64,000 nt of DNA from Jackrogersella multiformis (GCA_902806575.1 CADCXD010000006.1:992001-1056000); one strand, 5' to 3'; shown: positions 1-11,205, counted from the stretch's first letter. The notes: generated from the sequence alone by a model not told the origin. Translations and numbers: made by a program.

Positions 1-97
1 AGACTAGCACTTCCAAGTCCATCCCAGGACCCAATTTCAAGTTCCAGTTCGAGTATATTTACCATCGAGAAGTCAGCTACCCGACTTCCGAAAGAGC

Positions 98-1891
98 ATG
101 ACGTCGTCCCTATACTCAGACGCCAGCATAGACGAGATAAACTTCGCAACTCCGATGTCTCCTCCACCGCAGAGAGCGTTCGAATACCCAGCAGCCCACT
201 CAGGCTTTGGCTTCTCGGAAGAGGACCACGACCTACACGACGAGAGCGACGACAACCTGGACGACACATCTCTGTCGAACGGTAACTACAGCCCTCCAGC
301 ATGGAGAAGGCTCGAGAATGGCGATCGCTGGTACGGCAATTGGCGCGAGAGTAGAGACATCCTGGGACGCTTCGAACAGCCGAGGCGCATAAACCACAAT
401 AGCCGCAGCATCTTTCAGAATGACATCTTTGAGGCGGCGCGTAGGACGCGCTTGCCCACGGGGAGTCTGAGTCCTGAAAAGGGGGTCTCGCCCGATCCTA
501 GGGCACCCACGGAGGATGATACTCTCATTAAGAAAAGCGAGCCAGCGACAGACCGTCATTTGAATGGGGGGGCCAACGCATTGGTTTCCATGTCGCCAGA
601 TGTCAATAGGGACAACTGTAAGTTAGGTATCAGTGGGTCCGCTAAGGCATAAATGCTCACTCCTATATACATAGATATCCGACTAGCATTACGTGCCGAT
701 ATTCAACAAAGAACAGAACCCATTGAGGCGGCCGTGAATTTCATACGCAGCAAAACCAACATGATCACCAAGTCATGGGGAAATCTTATCCTCGCAATTC
801 TCGTCTCGATCCTGTCGATGACTGCGATCAGGTCGCTATTCCAACCTGTACCGCCGCGGCCGTCGCCTGATCTGGTCAAGGTAGCGGGTATTGCGCGCTC
901 CTTCGAACCACTGATTTACTACTCGGAAAATGGCGTCTCTCAAGTTGGCGACCTTCAAGCGACCGGTATCGCGGTATGGGACCTCGGGGAGAGTGTGCGA
1001 TTGAGCAATATGACGTCAGCGCCCATCATTGTTAAATCCCTTGATGACCTATCAGACAGCTTAAAGACCTTGGCTATCGAACTCACCAAATTCTTCGCCA
1101 ACGTTGACGGTGATATCGACAGTATACTAATCGTGATGGACTGGGCGCGACGCGAATTAGGACAGCTGCAATCTGTCCGAAGCCCGCCACTCTCTACGGC
1201 CTTTGCCAACATCTACAACGTGTTCTGCGCGGTTGGCATTTTCGAGAACCCTAATACAGGAATGCCGACGCAACTGGGCAATGTAGCGACAGCTATGTTT
1301 GGAATGTCGCACCCGCAGCGAACCCGCAGCACGCTACAACGCACGTTCACGGAGTTCCTCTCAGTTCTCGAAGAAGCGATCGAAAATGAGCTACAGCACT
1401 CGCTGGCACTATTTGGCCTCTTCGAGGCTATAGATCGGCAGTTCTTGAACCTGGCGCGCGTTGTCGTGCGCGAGTCGTCGCAGCAAGACGAGGAGCATGC
1501 CGATTTTCTCTCGTCGCTGTGGACCCGCATTCTAGGGCCCAAGGGCAGCGAGGTCATGAAATACGAGCGAAATCGCGACCTACTTCAAAACGTGCGCGAG
1601 AAGACGGTGCGCAACAAGGGAATACTGCTGGAGCACAATGGCAAGCTGCTCGGCCTCAAGGCGAACCTCGAGATCTTGAGACGGAAACTCGTCTCGCCAT
1701 TAGTAAGAAGCGTCAATACCAGCACGCTCACGCTTGAAGAGCAGATCAAAGGCCTCGAAGATGTAGGCGTGTACCTCGAGGGTGTACGCGCAAGGCAGAA
1801 GACCAAGCTCATAGAGATGATATACGGCAGTAGTGGTTCCAGGGGTGGGATACCGGGCGGTCCAAGGTTAATTGACGAACGTGGACGTTAG
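98..1891 (+). CDS. One-pass membrane protein of unknown function (2 exons)
   Basis: I do not recognise a named family. Exons 98-617 and 687-1891 give 574 residues. The 69-nt intron 618-686 has a GTAAGT donor and a TGCTCAC branch-like site. Without splicing the frame hits TAA at 650-652, followed directly by an ATG in the same frame. Residues 1-173 are polar, acidic and apparently disordered, with many Ser and Pro. One hydrophobic segment lies at about residues 206-226 and starts with NLILAILVS. The rest is a soluble helical region of about 340 residues, rich in Leu and Glu, with a Gly/Arg-rich end. The layout suggests a tail exposed on one side of a membrane and a helical domain on the other. 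The upstream edge is only 97 bp from the window start, so a further upstream exon cannot be excluded. The role is unknown. Confidence 0.75.
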
Positions 1892-3434
1892 GCTGTATGA
1901 GATTGGGTATAGGTGCTTTTCGGTAAATAGGGGTTTGGAATACCTTCAGGTTTATTGGAGTACCGGAGTTAAAGCTGTTCGTGCAGGTGAGTCTAAGTAC
2001 ATTTCATTGCACATTTATGCCCCCTTACCAACCGATATGAGAGAATATCCATACTAACTTCGATGCGCAGGATAGACACTACATGTACATGAGGTAGACT
2101 TGGTAATAGGGGTGTGGTGTGTATAGTGCTTAAGCGTGTACAAGTGTATCAGCTCCGTTTGAAAGAAATATTGGCGTTAAGCTTGTTTATTAAGTCTTGA
2201 TGACTGAAGCGAAATAATAATAGCTACCTACCTGGGTGTGTTTAAAACACGATCGTAACTTGGAAATTACTGTGTGCTTAGGTCAACTAAATATCTAACC
2301 TAGATATTTGCGGTATGCTCTAGGGAATAGTATGAAAGACAGGGATGAGAGCAAAGGCCGCCATGGCTGATAGGACGCTTAGTGACATTGTTCGGGAGTA
2401 CACAGAAACGCCGAAAAGGATGTCAGTCTTTTACTAGTATCTTCGAAAGAAAAGAAAAATAAGCAGTTTACTAGTATTTGACTAACTTGCCTAGAGCGCT
2501 CATTACCTACACATGCGGTCATATTTTAACCCGGCGCTGCATCGGTACGTCAATCCCATTAGATACCTAATCTTACCACGGAGATGCCCTGGTCTTTTTT
2601 CGTGGGGGGAAACACCTATATTCTGTATTATGGATCATGTAAGGCAAGCTAAACTCCATCCATGATACTATTCCATAACCCACTATTATTCATCCTCATT
2701 TTAACAGGCCTTTCAAAGCAAACGCCGATTGAAGTAAACGCCGATGATGGCAAGCGCTGTTTTCGGAGGCTCGATTAGGTGGACACTAAACACCGCCGGA
2801 GGCTAAAGGAGCTACACGGAGCATCTGTTATGGGTGGATTACCTATACGATGCGGTTGTCGAGGTGGGTTGAGTGCCTCTGGTTGCTTACGCGACTGTAG
2901 TGACATACGGTGACGTATGCACGCTTGAAGAATGATGTCTGCTATTATGGGACTGATTGCAAATCTCAAAGTACGTCGGTTTCTGTTTCGGCGATATGTT
3001 GCCTTTTGCATTCGAGCTTTTTGTGTATATATATCTCGCGGAGCCGTCGCCGTTGAAAAGAAGGGAGTGAAGTTTAGTTACACAGCAGCATCATCAGTGC
3101 ATCGAAAGTCATAGCTACACGCATAACCATCTTAAAGCCGAGTTGCCAACTTAGTCGCGGGTTATAACCGTCTGTCACTTATTACCAGGAGTGGATTTGC
3201 TGGCTAGGAAGGGATATATAAAAGAGCCTTCTACCTCGACTGTTACCGTTACGACTACCATCACGAACTGCTGCTTCTTGGATCTTGAAGACACTGGACA
3301 AGTCAAGCCCTGACGATAACCGTGGATATATCCTTGGATACATACCTACCTCACCGCTCATAACGCGCTCTCACTATCACCTACCAGCACCCTCCACTAT
3401 TACTACCACCACCACCACCACCACCAACCCAACC
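1892..3434. other. Intergenic region, no gene seen
   Basis: About 1.5 kb without a convincing coding frame. Short frames here lack codon bias or family resemblance. The right end holds the promoter and 5' UTR of the reductase gene, including a TATA-like site at 3215 and a (ACC)n run at about 3405-3425. Confidence 0.6.
3215..3223 (+). promoter_or_regulatory. TATA-like element of the reductase gene
   Basis: The sequence TATATAAAA lies about 210 bp upstream of the chosen ATG at 3435, followed by a C/T-rich leader. This is a motif match only. Confidence 0.4.
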
Positions 3435-4415
3435 ATGTCCGCCCCCCAAACCAAAGGCACCCTCCTCGTCACCGGCGGCGGCGGCTTCGTCGGCGGGCAA
3501 ATCATCCGGGAAGCGCTCGCCTCGGGCTTCGCCGTGCGCATCACCGCGCGCACCGCCTCCTCCGCCTCCCGCACCATATCCAGGTTCCCGGGGTCGGCGT
3601 CCTCGTTCTCCAGCGCCGTGATCCCGGACATGACGGTAGCGGAGTCGTACGCGGCGGCCTTCGCCGACGGCGCCGTCACGCACGTCGTGCACGCGGCCTC
3701 GCCGTTCAACCTCGCGCCCGCCGACAACGTGCGCGACCTGCTGGAGCCGGCCGTGCGCGGCGCCACCGCCGTCCTCGACGCCGCGCTGAAGTACGGCGCC
3801 GGCAAGGTGCGCCGCGTCGTGGCCACGAGCTCGTTCGCCGCCGTCATCGACATCGGCAAGGGCCTGCGCCCCGGCTACAGCTACGACGAGAAGGACTGGA
3901 ACCCGGCGACGTGGGACGAGGCGGCGGCGGCCGACGGCATCGTCGCGTACTGCGCCAGCAAGGCGCTGGCCGAGCGCGCCATGTGGGACTGGATGGGGGC
4001 GCACGGCGGCGAGCCGGGAACCGGGTTCGCGCTGGCGACGATCTGCCCGCCGTGGGTGTTCGGGCCGTACGCGCACGAGCCGGAGTCCACGCGCGCGCTG
4101 AGCGAGTCCGTGCAGCTGCTCAACGGCATCATCGACGGCGCCGCCGTGCCCGGCTTCGACTTCGGCGGGTACGCCGACGTGCGCGAGGTCGCGGCCGCGC
4201 ACGTGCTGGCGCTGACGACGCCCGCGGCCGCCGGCTTGCGCTTCGTCGTCGGCCAGGACTTCAGGTACCAGGCCGCGGTGGACGCCGCGCGCGCAGCTGA
4301 GCCGGAAACGCTGGCCCCGCGGCTGCCCGTGGGGAACCCCGGCGAGTGGATCCCCGCGTACCATGTCGACGGGTCCAGGGCTGTGAGGGTGCTCGGCTCA
4401 AGTACGGCGCGCTGA
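3435..4415 (+). CDS. NAD(P)-dependent extended SDR reductase (Gre2/dihydroflavonol-reductase type), apparent C-terminal frameshift
   Basis: The ATG at 3435 sits in an AACC-ATG context. The frame stays open upstream to 3285 but has no ATG there. The 326-residue product starts with a Rossmann fold containing the NAD(P) motif TGGGGFVGG near residue 14. It has the active-site pair Tyr-x3-Lys in the YCASK motif, and a CPPWVFGP segment typical of dihydroflavonol-4-reductase, cinnamoyl-CoA reductase and Gre2-type enzymes, which reduce carbonyl groups with NADPH in the cytosol. The coding region is very GC-rich at third positions. The frame ends in a non-family tail (SSTAR). The overlapping +1 frame continues to 4537 with the expected family C terminus (LKYGALKDTV..YRQLL), so one base seems to be missing near 4397. 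The substrate cannot be told. Confidence 0.85.
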   Translation: MSAPQTKGTLLVTGGGGFVGGQIIREALASGFAVRITARTASSASRTISRFPGSASSFSSAVIPDMTVAESYAAAFADGAVTHVVHAASPFNLAPADNVRDLLEPAVRGATAVLDAALKYGAGKVRRVVATSSFAAVIDIGKGLRPGYSYDEKDWNPATWDEAAAADGIVAYCASKALAERAMWDWMGAHGGEPGTGFALATICPPWVFGPYAHEPESTRALSESVQLLNGIIDGAAVPGFDFGGYADVREVAAAHVLALTTPAAAGLRFVVGQDFRYQAAVDAARAAEPETLAPRLPVGNPGEWIPAYHVDGSRAVRVLGSSTAR

Positions 4416-5021
4416 AGGACACTGTGCTGGATACGTATCGCCAGCTGTTGAGGGCGAGGGAGGCGGAGGGAAGGGGAGGAGAAGGAGAAGAAGGCGGAGG
4501 CTTGATTGGGGGTGGGTTTGGGATATTGCTAGAATGAGAAAGGGGAAAAGAGGGGAGGGGGGAGGGAGAGGGAGAGGAGAAGATAGATATTGTACCTAGG
4601 GACGAGTCGATAGAGGCTAATCATTAAATATTGGTATTTGGCATCTAGCGTCTATTCTACGGTCCATACGTGTATGGTGACTTGGGATAGGAAAGTTATT
4701 ATTACTAATAGAACGTAACTAGGAAATTCTGAACGAATAGGGGGATAACCAATCTGATCTTGGGCTGGCCCAACCCAACCCGACTCTGACATAAAAGCAT
4801 TCCAGGGTATCAAACACACCGATGACATGAAATCAAAAAGTCAAAAATCAAAAACCAAACACAAACACAAACACCGGCTTTCCCATCCCAAGAAACGCTC
4901 AAACATGACGCAGTAGCACTATCCATCCTGCCAACCTGACTTCACCACCAATCATATTCACCCATAGGAGCGGAAGATCGGAAGAGCGGACTCTTCTTCT
5001 CACCACGAAGCTTGCCCACCC
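4416..5021. other. Intergenic region with the frameshifted tail of the reductase
   Basis: Positions 4398-4537 encode the probable original C terminus of the reductase in the +1 frame, followed by a Gly/Glu-rich extension over an AGG-rich tract at 4447-4585. Beyond that I see nothing coding. Confidence 0.5.
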
Positions 5022-5213
5022 CTAAGCTCTCCCCCGTCGGCGTGCCTTTTCCTTGCACGCATTGCACATGTCGTACCTGGTCTCGCGGCCGCGGACGGAG
5101 TAGCGGCAGGAGTGAGTGTATATCCAGGCGCAGTGGCTCCAGTGTACGCGGCTTGTGCGTAGGAACGTGGAGCACCTGGAGCACATCCAGGTCCGGACGA
5201 CGAAGGAACACAT
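5022..5213 (-). CDS. Small Cys-rich protein, possible zinc-binding, uncertain
   Basis: A 63-residue frame starts at the ATG at 5213. It has an N-terminal CSRC pair, a central HWSHC and HSC cluster and a CNACKEK pair near the end, followed by an Arg/Lys-rich tail. The CxxC...CxxC spacing suggests a zinc-stabilised fold. Codons end mostly in C or G, unlike random sequence in this AT-leaning region, which supports real coding. The same frame stays open upstream of the ATG towards a (TAGG)n microsatellite, so the true start may lie further upstream or in another exon. A longer frame on the same strand, 4942-5412, runs through the microsatellite and looks like an artefact. I do not recognise the family, and the function is unknown. 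Confidence 0.4.
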   Translation of the reverse strand: MCSFVVRTWMCSRCSTFLRTSRVHWSHCAWIYTHSCRYSVRGRETRYDMCNACKEKARRRGRA

Positions 5214-5275
5214 GGCTGCCGCTTGTGCTGGATCCGGTGTTGCTATGTCTGTAGTATGCCGTTCCGCGTGAGTAC

Positions 5276-5325
5276 CTAGGTAGGTAGGTAGGTAGGTAGG
5301 TAGGTAGGTTACCTAGGTAGGTATA
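5276..5325. repeat. (TAGG)n microsatellite flanked by ACCTAGGT palindromes
   Basis: About eight tandem TAGG/GGTA units lie at 5277-5309, with ACCTAGGT at both edges. This is the longest run of the motif that is dispersed through intergenic DNA in this window. Confidence 0.9.
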
Positions 5326-7995
5326 TCTGGCGTGGTGGTGGTAGACGTAGCTGTAGTAGAAGGTTTCAGATGCAGAGATGTTGAGTTGGAGTTGTCTTTG
5401 GTGCGGCGACACCTGTTCTTGCTATGATGATATCAATATCCAAGCCCGGGATCTGTATTGATGTACGGGAGAAGTCGATTTAAATCAGTTGGGTTGGCTG
5501 ATGTGCGATACACCAGCTTTGGACGGGTTTTGCCTTGAGTGTCTGGGTAGTGATACAATAAGTGAGCGTGACTGCGAAGTGTTCGAGACACCGTCGTACC
5601 TAAATCTTACCGACCTGGATATCCAGTCACGGATAAATCCTTGGTAGCTAGATTACATCGGAAACTTCTAGGGGCTGTAAATTTATCGAGTCATAACATC
5701 ATTGTCGCCTCAGAGATAATCACACAAAAAATACTCGGGGTTGCTCCGGTAAGCTCTTTATTCAATTCGTGGTGTTCATATAACCAGTCTCGTGGACGGG
5801 TTCCTGGCTAGAGTCGATACAACTCTCTACGGTTTCCCATACCCTTGAATGCGTATGTACCACATTCTTCTCCTTTCCTTAACTATCTATTAAGGAGCAC
5901 CGCCCCAAGGCTAGTTAGTTCCTCGATAGTATGCACGAAAGGGCTCATTGTGGCGACAACATGCCCGGATCTTGTCCTGTCAGAGTAGGATTTGTTATTT
6001 TGTTCTTCCTTATGAATGGCATAGCTGTCACCAAGGCATCCCGTCCAATTCCAATATGTATTCCCGTGTTTCCAACTATCATTATCGTTATGACTCATCC
6101 GTTCATGTTTGATGGGACTTCATAGATATCGTATGACGGGAACCCAACACATATATCTTCGTTTTAAGGCTTCTCTAACTTCATTCCATTTTAATCTTAG
6201 GGGTAGATTTGTAATCGAGAATCTCTAGAGGTACACTTCTTTTTGTTCTTCTTCGTTCTCGTGCCTGGATAGTATCCGTTATCCTTGATGGTCTTCCGGA
6301 TTAAACAACTTTCTGAGCCAAGTCACTAATATCACGTCAGAACTTTTAAGGCTCGTACAGACAAGCTACCTAGACGAATGTTAGGCTCTTGTCGTTATTG
6401 GCAAGGGAGGCAACATAACATTAGAGATACAGCCGTACTGGAGTGAGGAATTCATTATATCGCTGTACCGAGCTGGCTTGTATCTATTTACTTGAACAGA
6501 GGCGGGCAAGTTGCCGATTTGTTCCTCGAGCTCGCAGCTTTTCTTGAGAAGCTGGTCGACAGCTTGAGCTTGAATTGGTCTGATGTATCGTTGCCGAGAA
6601 GACATATTTTTAGAAGTAGGTACTCCCCTTCAGTCCGCAAAATGCAATAAGATAATTCAGTGGTTAAATTTGGAATTCATGTCTTCGTGGTTTTGACCTA
6701 TTCGGAGGATTATTGACATCGGGATACCTGAGCAATCAGTCAGCACCTTGGACTTTTCGTCCTGTCCATTTCTCGTCGTTAACCGTTAACCGACAATCCT
6801 TTCAAGCGCTCCTCGAGGGCATAAAGTGACATTGCTGCTTCTAGTTTCTTGAAGAGTTGAAAGGAGTAACAACTAAGTTGTGATTAGAAGATGCCGTATT
6901 GAAAGGATCAATGATGTATTATTTTTCTAAAGCTTTCAATCTTTCGGATTCTAAGCTACCCAAGTTTTCTTTTCCCCAATCACCGCTCCTGCTTACCACC
7001 TCCAACTCATAACCGCGCTATGAATCTCAATAATGAAATAAGACTGTCCATAAAATAATGCAGAATAACACTCAGGAGTCCGAACCAGGAAAAAGCAACG
7101 ATTACATTTATTACCTACCTAGGTAGATACTTGTTCGTAATTTAGACCTGGCAGCTTGGTCAGTGGTGGCGTCAACGAGTGTGGCATTAACTACAGGAGA
7201 TTCAAGGGTTTTCGTGAGTGGGGCTAACTTGGAACCTCGGAAGCTAGGGGGGGTTTAAGGACCTGGCAGCGCCTGGCAGCCTTGATTCTTGAAGCCTTGG
7301 AACCCCCTTTTAAGACTGATTAGTGTAGATCATCAAGAAAACCTGTACACTAAACATCGCTAACCAGTTGAGAACGCACAACTTGAAAAGACCGACTTTC
7401 AAGTTGAAGACGCTAGGAAGAATTATATTAACTAGGTGATGCACTATCAACTAACTCAACGGTAGTTGTAATATGTGCGAATCACCCAAGTACATATATA
7501 TAATACAGTTGTACGCGCCGTCGTTCCGACCTTAGCTGTACATATCATGGATATTCAGCATTTGATTTGTCTGTTCCCAGCCGAGATTTGAGGCTGAGCG
7601 GCATGTGGGCCAGAAAATACGAGCTCAGGGGGTAGGCGGGTATAGCGCCGGCATATCCACTGTCTGTCCACTGCCAGTGGATTTCCATGCTATTCCGGGA
7701 CATGTGGACGAATTAAACCCACCTTATCGGCATAAGGGATGACGATGCGATTCGATTTTCGATCCCCTTTCCGAATGAGCTTTTTGTTCTACTTCTAGAA
7801 CCGCTGACCTCTTTCTTTTCTATTTCCTCCTCTTTTTTCTTTCCTACATCTTAGAGTTAGACTAAAAACTCATTCACTCGTTATCCAAACGCCTATCTTG
7901 CTACACATTCATTTGTGGCTGTCACTCGCTTACTTAGTGTTGCTCTTCCACTGCCCTTGCTTGATACTTAATAATTATAAATACAATAATACAAC
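5326..7995. other. Long intergenic region, no gene recognised
   Basis: About 2.7 kb with only short frames lacking bias or motifs. One ACCTAGGT copy lies near 7118. The right end (about 7795-7850) is a strong pyrimidine-rich tract upstream of the GH17 gene, typical of a fungal core promoter. Confidence 0.6.
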
Positions 7996-9057
7996 ATGCG
8001 TTTCGCCTCGTCAGTTCTCGGTTTCGCGGCCACCGCCGGTACTGCTACTGCCGCTGTCAGCGCTGCCAACTCTGGAATCAAGGGCTTCAACTATGGTGCC
8101 TTTTTCCTTAACCAGGCTGCTAAGCAACAGGTCGACTTCGAGTACGAGTTCAACCGCGCCAAGAACCTCCCAGGTACCAGCGGATGGACCAGTGCTCGTC
8201 TGTACTCTATGAGTAAGTTGAAAGTGACATCTAGAATATACCATTAGTCACTAAACCAACTCCCACAGTCCAATGGGGAACTGCCAGCAATGTTATCAGC
8301 GCCATTCCGGCCGCCATCAACACGAAGACGACGTTGCTCCTCGGCCTCTGGGTCTCCGGCAGCGACCAGGCCATTACCAACGAGATCGCTGCCCTTAAAG
8401 CCGCGATTAGCCAATACGGATCGGCTTTCACAGACCTTGTTACCGGAATCTCGGTCGGAAGCGAGGATCTGTACCGGGATGCCAACGGCGAGGTTGGCAT
8501 CAGCGGCCAGAAGCTCATCAACTATATATCCCAGGTCCGTAGTGCCATTGCTGGAACCGCCCTCGCGGGTGTCCCGGTAGGACACGTCGACACGTACGAC
8601 TCGTTCCTGAACGGCACGAACCGAGCCGTTATAGACAACATCGACTGGCTCGGCTTCGACGGCTACCCGTACTGGGAGCTAACCAAGCCCAACAGCATCG
8701 GCGACGCGAGCGAGAGGTTCTTCGACGGATTCAACAAGACCCTCGCCCTCGCCGGCAACAAGCCCGTATACGTTACCGAAACCGGTTGGCCCATAGCTGG
8801 AAAGACGGTCGGCCAGGCAGTCCCTGGCTCCGCGAACGCCCGTATCTACTGGCAGGACATCGCGTGCAACCTGATCTCCCGCGGCGTCAACCTCTGGTGG
8901 TACAACCTCCAGGAGTCTCAGTGGGGACAGGCCGACCCCGACTTCGGCATCTTCCCGGCCGGCGACCTCAACTCGCTCTCGCCCTCCTACGACCTCTCTT
9001 GTGTAAGTCCTAGTTCCTGGAAATATAGCTTCGCAATCGCTAACCTGCCTATAGTAA
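7996..9057 (+). CDS. Secreted GH17 beta-1,3-glucanase/glucosidase (3 exons, last exon is only the stop)
   Basis: Exons 7996-8212, 8269-9002 and 9055-9057 encode 317 residues. Introns 8213-8268 and 9003-9054 have GTAAGT donors, and the second has a perfect GCTAAC branch site. The final exon holds only TAA, so the protein ends YDLSC. Residues 1 to about 22 form a signal peptide (MRFASSVLGF, then an Ala/Thr-rich core). The mature domain starts with GIKGFNYGAF, the first strand of a GH17 barrel. The likely acid/base Glu is in GISVGSED, and the nucleophile Glu is in YVTETGWP. Aromatic residues in NLWWYNLQES probably line the substrate cleft. Family members cleave or remodel beta-1,3-glucan in the cell wall or periplasm. 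No GPI site is seen. A GH64 enzyme gene faces it downstream. Confidence 0.92.
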
Positions 9058-10068
9058 TCACCCCTAGAAGACAAGGATATCGGTATATAGACACATCTTG
9101 GATATAGATCTTATAATCTCGGGGTCTCCCTAAAAAGGGTTTGGCGTTTATACCCCACATATTATTGGGTCGTCTGGATATAGAGGTAGACTGGTTTGGT
9201 CATATGGATGGATTGCTAGGATTAATGTACCGTCGAGTATTCGCCTAACGTATTTAACACTATCTCACGAGCTGGATGTTGATGTTGTGTACTGATCTGT
9301 GCTATGGCTGTGTTGGAGTAAGTCGTTCTCGGCGTTCAATGCGTGATTTGTGATTAGTGACCAACGTAACTAAATAAGTAATGGATACCGATAATGTTAG
9401 CCATTGATGCTTTCAGGGAGTAGGGTTGAGGAAATGTAAGAGTGTTTTACCTTTAGCATACCTACTATGAGATTTCGTAGAATTTGGATACTTGCGACTT
9501 TTCGTTAGGTCAGGGGTACATATATAATGGCAACACTACCTATCTGTAGATGCCATCTAAATTCCTAGAGTGAGAATATGAACCATTCAATAAACACAAC
9601 ACAAATGGGAAATTAGGAATGCATATGCGCAATAAAATAAGAGAATAAATACTTTGTAGCCAAAGTAATGAAAAAGAAAAAAGGAGGCAAAAAACGTACA
9701 ACACCACGGATTCGCTGGTCGTCACCGACCCAACTACTAGTGCGGCAGTACCCGGCTTATCTCTGGGAGAGCGAACGGGATCCCGAGTTTTCCGGATCCT
9801 ATGGTCGTACATGATAATTAGTACTGCTATTAGAACTTATACACTAGGTAAATGAGCCTTGACGGCCCGGACCAGACCTTTCAACCATCCATCCCACTAA
9901 ACCGTGCTCCCACAAACTCCATGTCTAACTCTAGAGCCGTAACCATACCAACAGCGTCCAAAAGCGGTTTCCAAAGAAAATTGAACAGCCGCGCACGCCG
10001 TAAACAAAAGTATTTACCTATGAACACCAAACCAACCCGATTTTTTCCAGTCCGGGGGCCAGCGCATT
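9058..10068. other. Intergenic region between convergent glucanase genes
   Basis: About 1 kb holding the 3' ends of the GH17 and GH64 genes. Short frames at 9540-9812 and 9852-10097 show no family resemblance or coding bias. Confidence 0.6.
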
Positions 10069-11205
10069 CTATCGCGCCTCGGCGCCGCCAACCGTGACCG
10101 TGAAAAGGGCTGGGTCGCCAGCGTTGACCTTGCCCGACTCGTCGTCGCCGCCGTCCGGCTGCACATCATCGTAGGCGAACGCGTAGCCCTTGCCGTCGAC
10201 GTTGTGCTCGTGCACGAGGCGGGCGTAGTGGTTCGTCGGGTCGCGGCGGTAGAACGTGTGCGGGCGCGAGGGGTGCTCGTCGGCGTCCAGCAGCGCCGAG
10301 CGCACGAACGCGGCCGCCAGGCGCGGGATGATGGCGTTGCGCGTGGGCGACGGGCCCGTCGCGAACGGCCCGCTGTTGCAGCCCAGGATGTCGGCCGTGG
10401 TCGGCTTGCCGAACTTCTCGCCGCCGACCCGGACCTCGCCGCTGCTCGCGAACTCCGCGTCGAGGATCCCGGGCGCGGCCTGGGTGTTGATCTTCAGGGC
10501 CTGGCCGCGCTTCTGCTTCGCCTGGAAGTGCGCCCACACCTGCTCCACGTACGGCTCGTAGTACCCGTCGAAGCTGGCGGCTACGGCGTCACCGTGCGTC
10601 GCGTTCAGGATCCGGAGGATCTTGCCGTGACGGTCGACGACGAGTTTCTCCCAGGGCTGGCCGTCCTTGCTGGTCTGCTCGCGCAGGCCGTCCGCGATGC
10701 GGTCCACGCCGTCCGGAGCCATGCCGGCGACGTGCTGCTCTTCGCCGCTTGCCTGCTCCAGGGAGATAGCGATAGGTAGACGCGGCACGAAGTCTACATA
10801 GCTGATGTTCGCGTACAGCTGCGCGTCGTTGAGCGTGAACTCGCAGAAGCCGAAATCGACGTCTGCGTTGAGATCGGTCGGGTTCAGAACGCTGGGCTCG
10901 ACTAAGGCTGGTCCGGGATTGAGCAAGAAGGTAAGTCTTCCATCTCGCGAGAACCATATCCTGCCACCAGCCATCTGCGGTATGGTGACCGTGACCGTGT
11001 TACCCGGTGGTCCGAGAGGGATAGCGCAATCCTCGGTCAACGGCGATCCGATGACGGGTGGGTTCTCCGGGAAGTAGAGGCCGTGTCCGTCGGCTTTGAG
11101 TATGCAACGTTGACCACCATGCTGGAGAGCTATTCCGGTGATATATGCATATATTTGGTCGGAATCACTTCTATTCTTTAGGGCTACTTTAAGTGAGTCT
11201 GGCAT
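10069..11205 (-). CDS. GH64 family beta-1,3-glucanase
   Basis: A single-exon frame of 378 residues. The first ATG is at 11205 (MPDSLKVALK); the frame is open 28 codons further upstream without an ATG. Family landmarks run in order: QIYAYITG, a Pro-rich segment, TIPQMAGGRIWFS, NPGPALVEPS, DFGFCEFT, QLYANISYVDF, ILGCNSGPF, IIPRLAAAFVRS, and a terminal TNHYARLVHEHN..GYAFAYDDV block followed by FTVTVGG. These match the GH64 (laminaripentaose-producing type) fold, a beta-barrel joined to an alpha/beta domain that cuts beta-1,3-glucan in an inverting reaction. No signal peptide is visible at this start. Either the enzyme is cytosolic or leaves by another route, or an upstream exon encodes the leader. 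The C-terminal half is strikingly GC-rich, which produces long open frames on the other strand that are not genes. Confidence 0.9.
   Translation of the reverse strand: MPDSLKVALKNRSDSDQIYAYITGIALQHGGQRCILKADGHGLYFPENPPVIGSPLTEDCAIPLGPPGNTVTVTIPQMAGGRIWFSRDGRLTFLLNPGPALVEPSVLNPTDLNADVDFGFCEFTLNDAQLYANISYVDFVPRLPIAISLEQASGEEQHVAGMAPDGVDRIADGLREQTSKDGQPWEKLVVDRHGKILRILNATHGDAVAASFDGYYEPYVEQVWAHFQAKQKRGQALKINTQAAPGILDAEFASSGEVRVGGEKFGKPTTADILGCNSGPFATGPSPTRNAIIPRLAAAFVRSALLDADEHPSRPHTFYRRDPTNHYARLVHEHNVDGKGYAFAYDDVQPDGGDDESGKVNAGDPALFTVTVGGAEAR

Noticed and set aside
3381..4364. Long minus-strand frame opposite the reductase gene
   Set aside because: Arg/Gly/Ala-rich translation typical of antisense reading of GC-rich third positions. 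The plus strand has clear SDR motifs.
4942..5412. 156-residue minus-strand frame
   Set aside because: Runs through the (TAGG)n microsatellite. Codon bias favours the other frame (5022-5213) instead.
10166..10957. Alternative frames on both strands over the GH64 gene
   Set aside because: Shadow frames of the same GC-rich coding sequence, without motifs.
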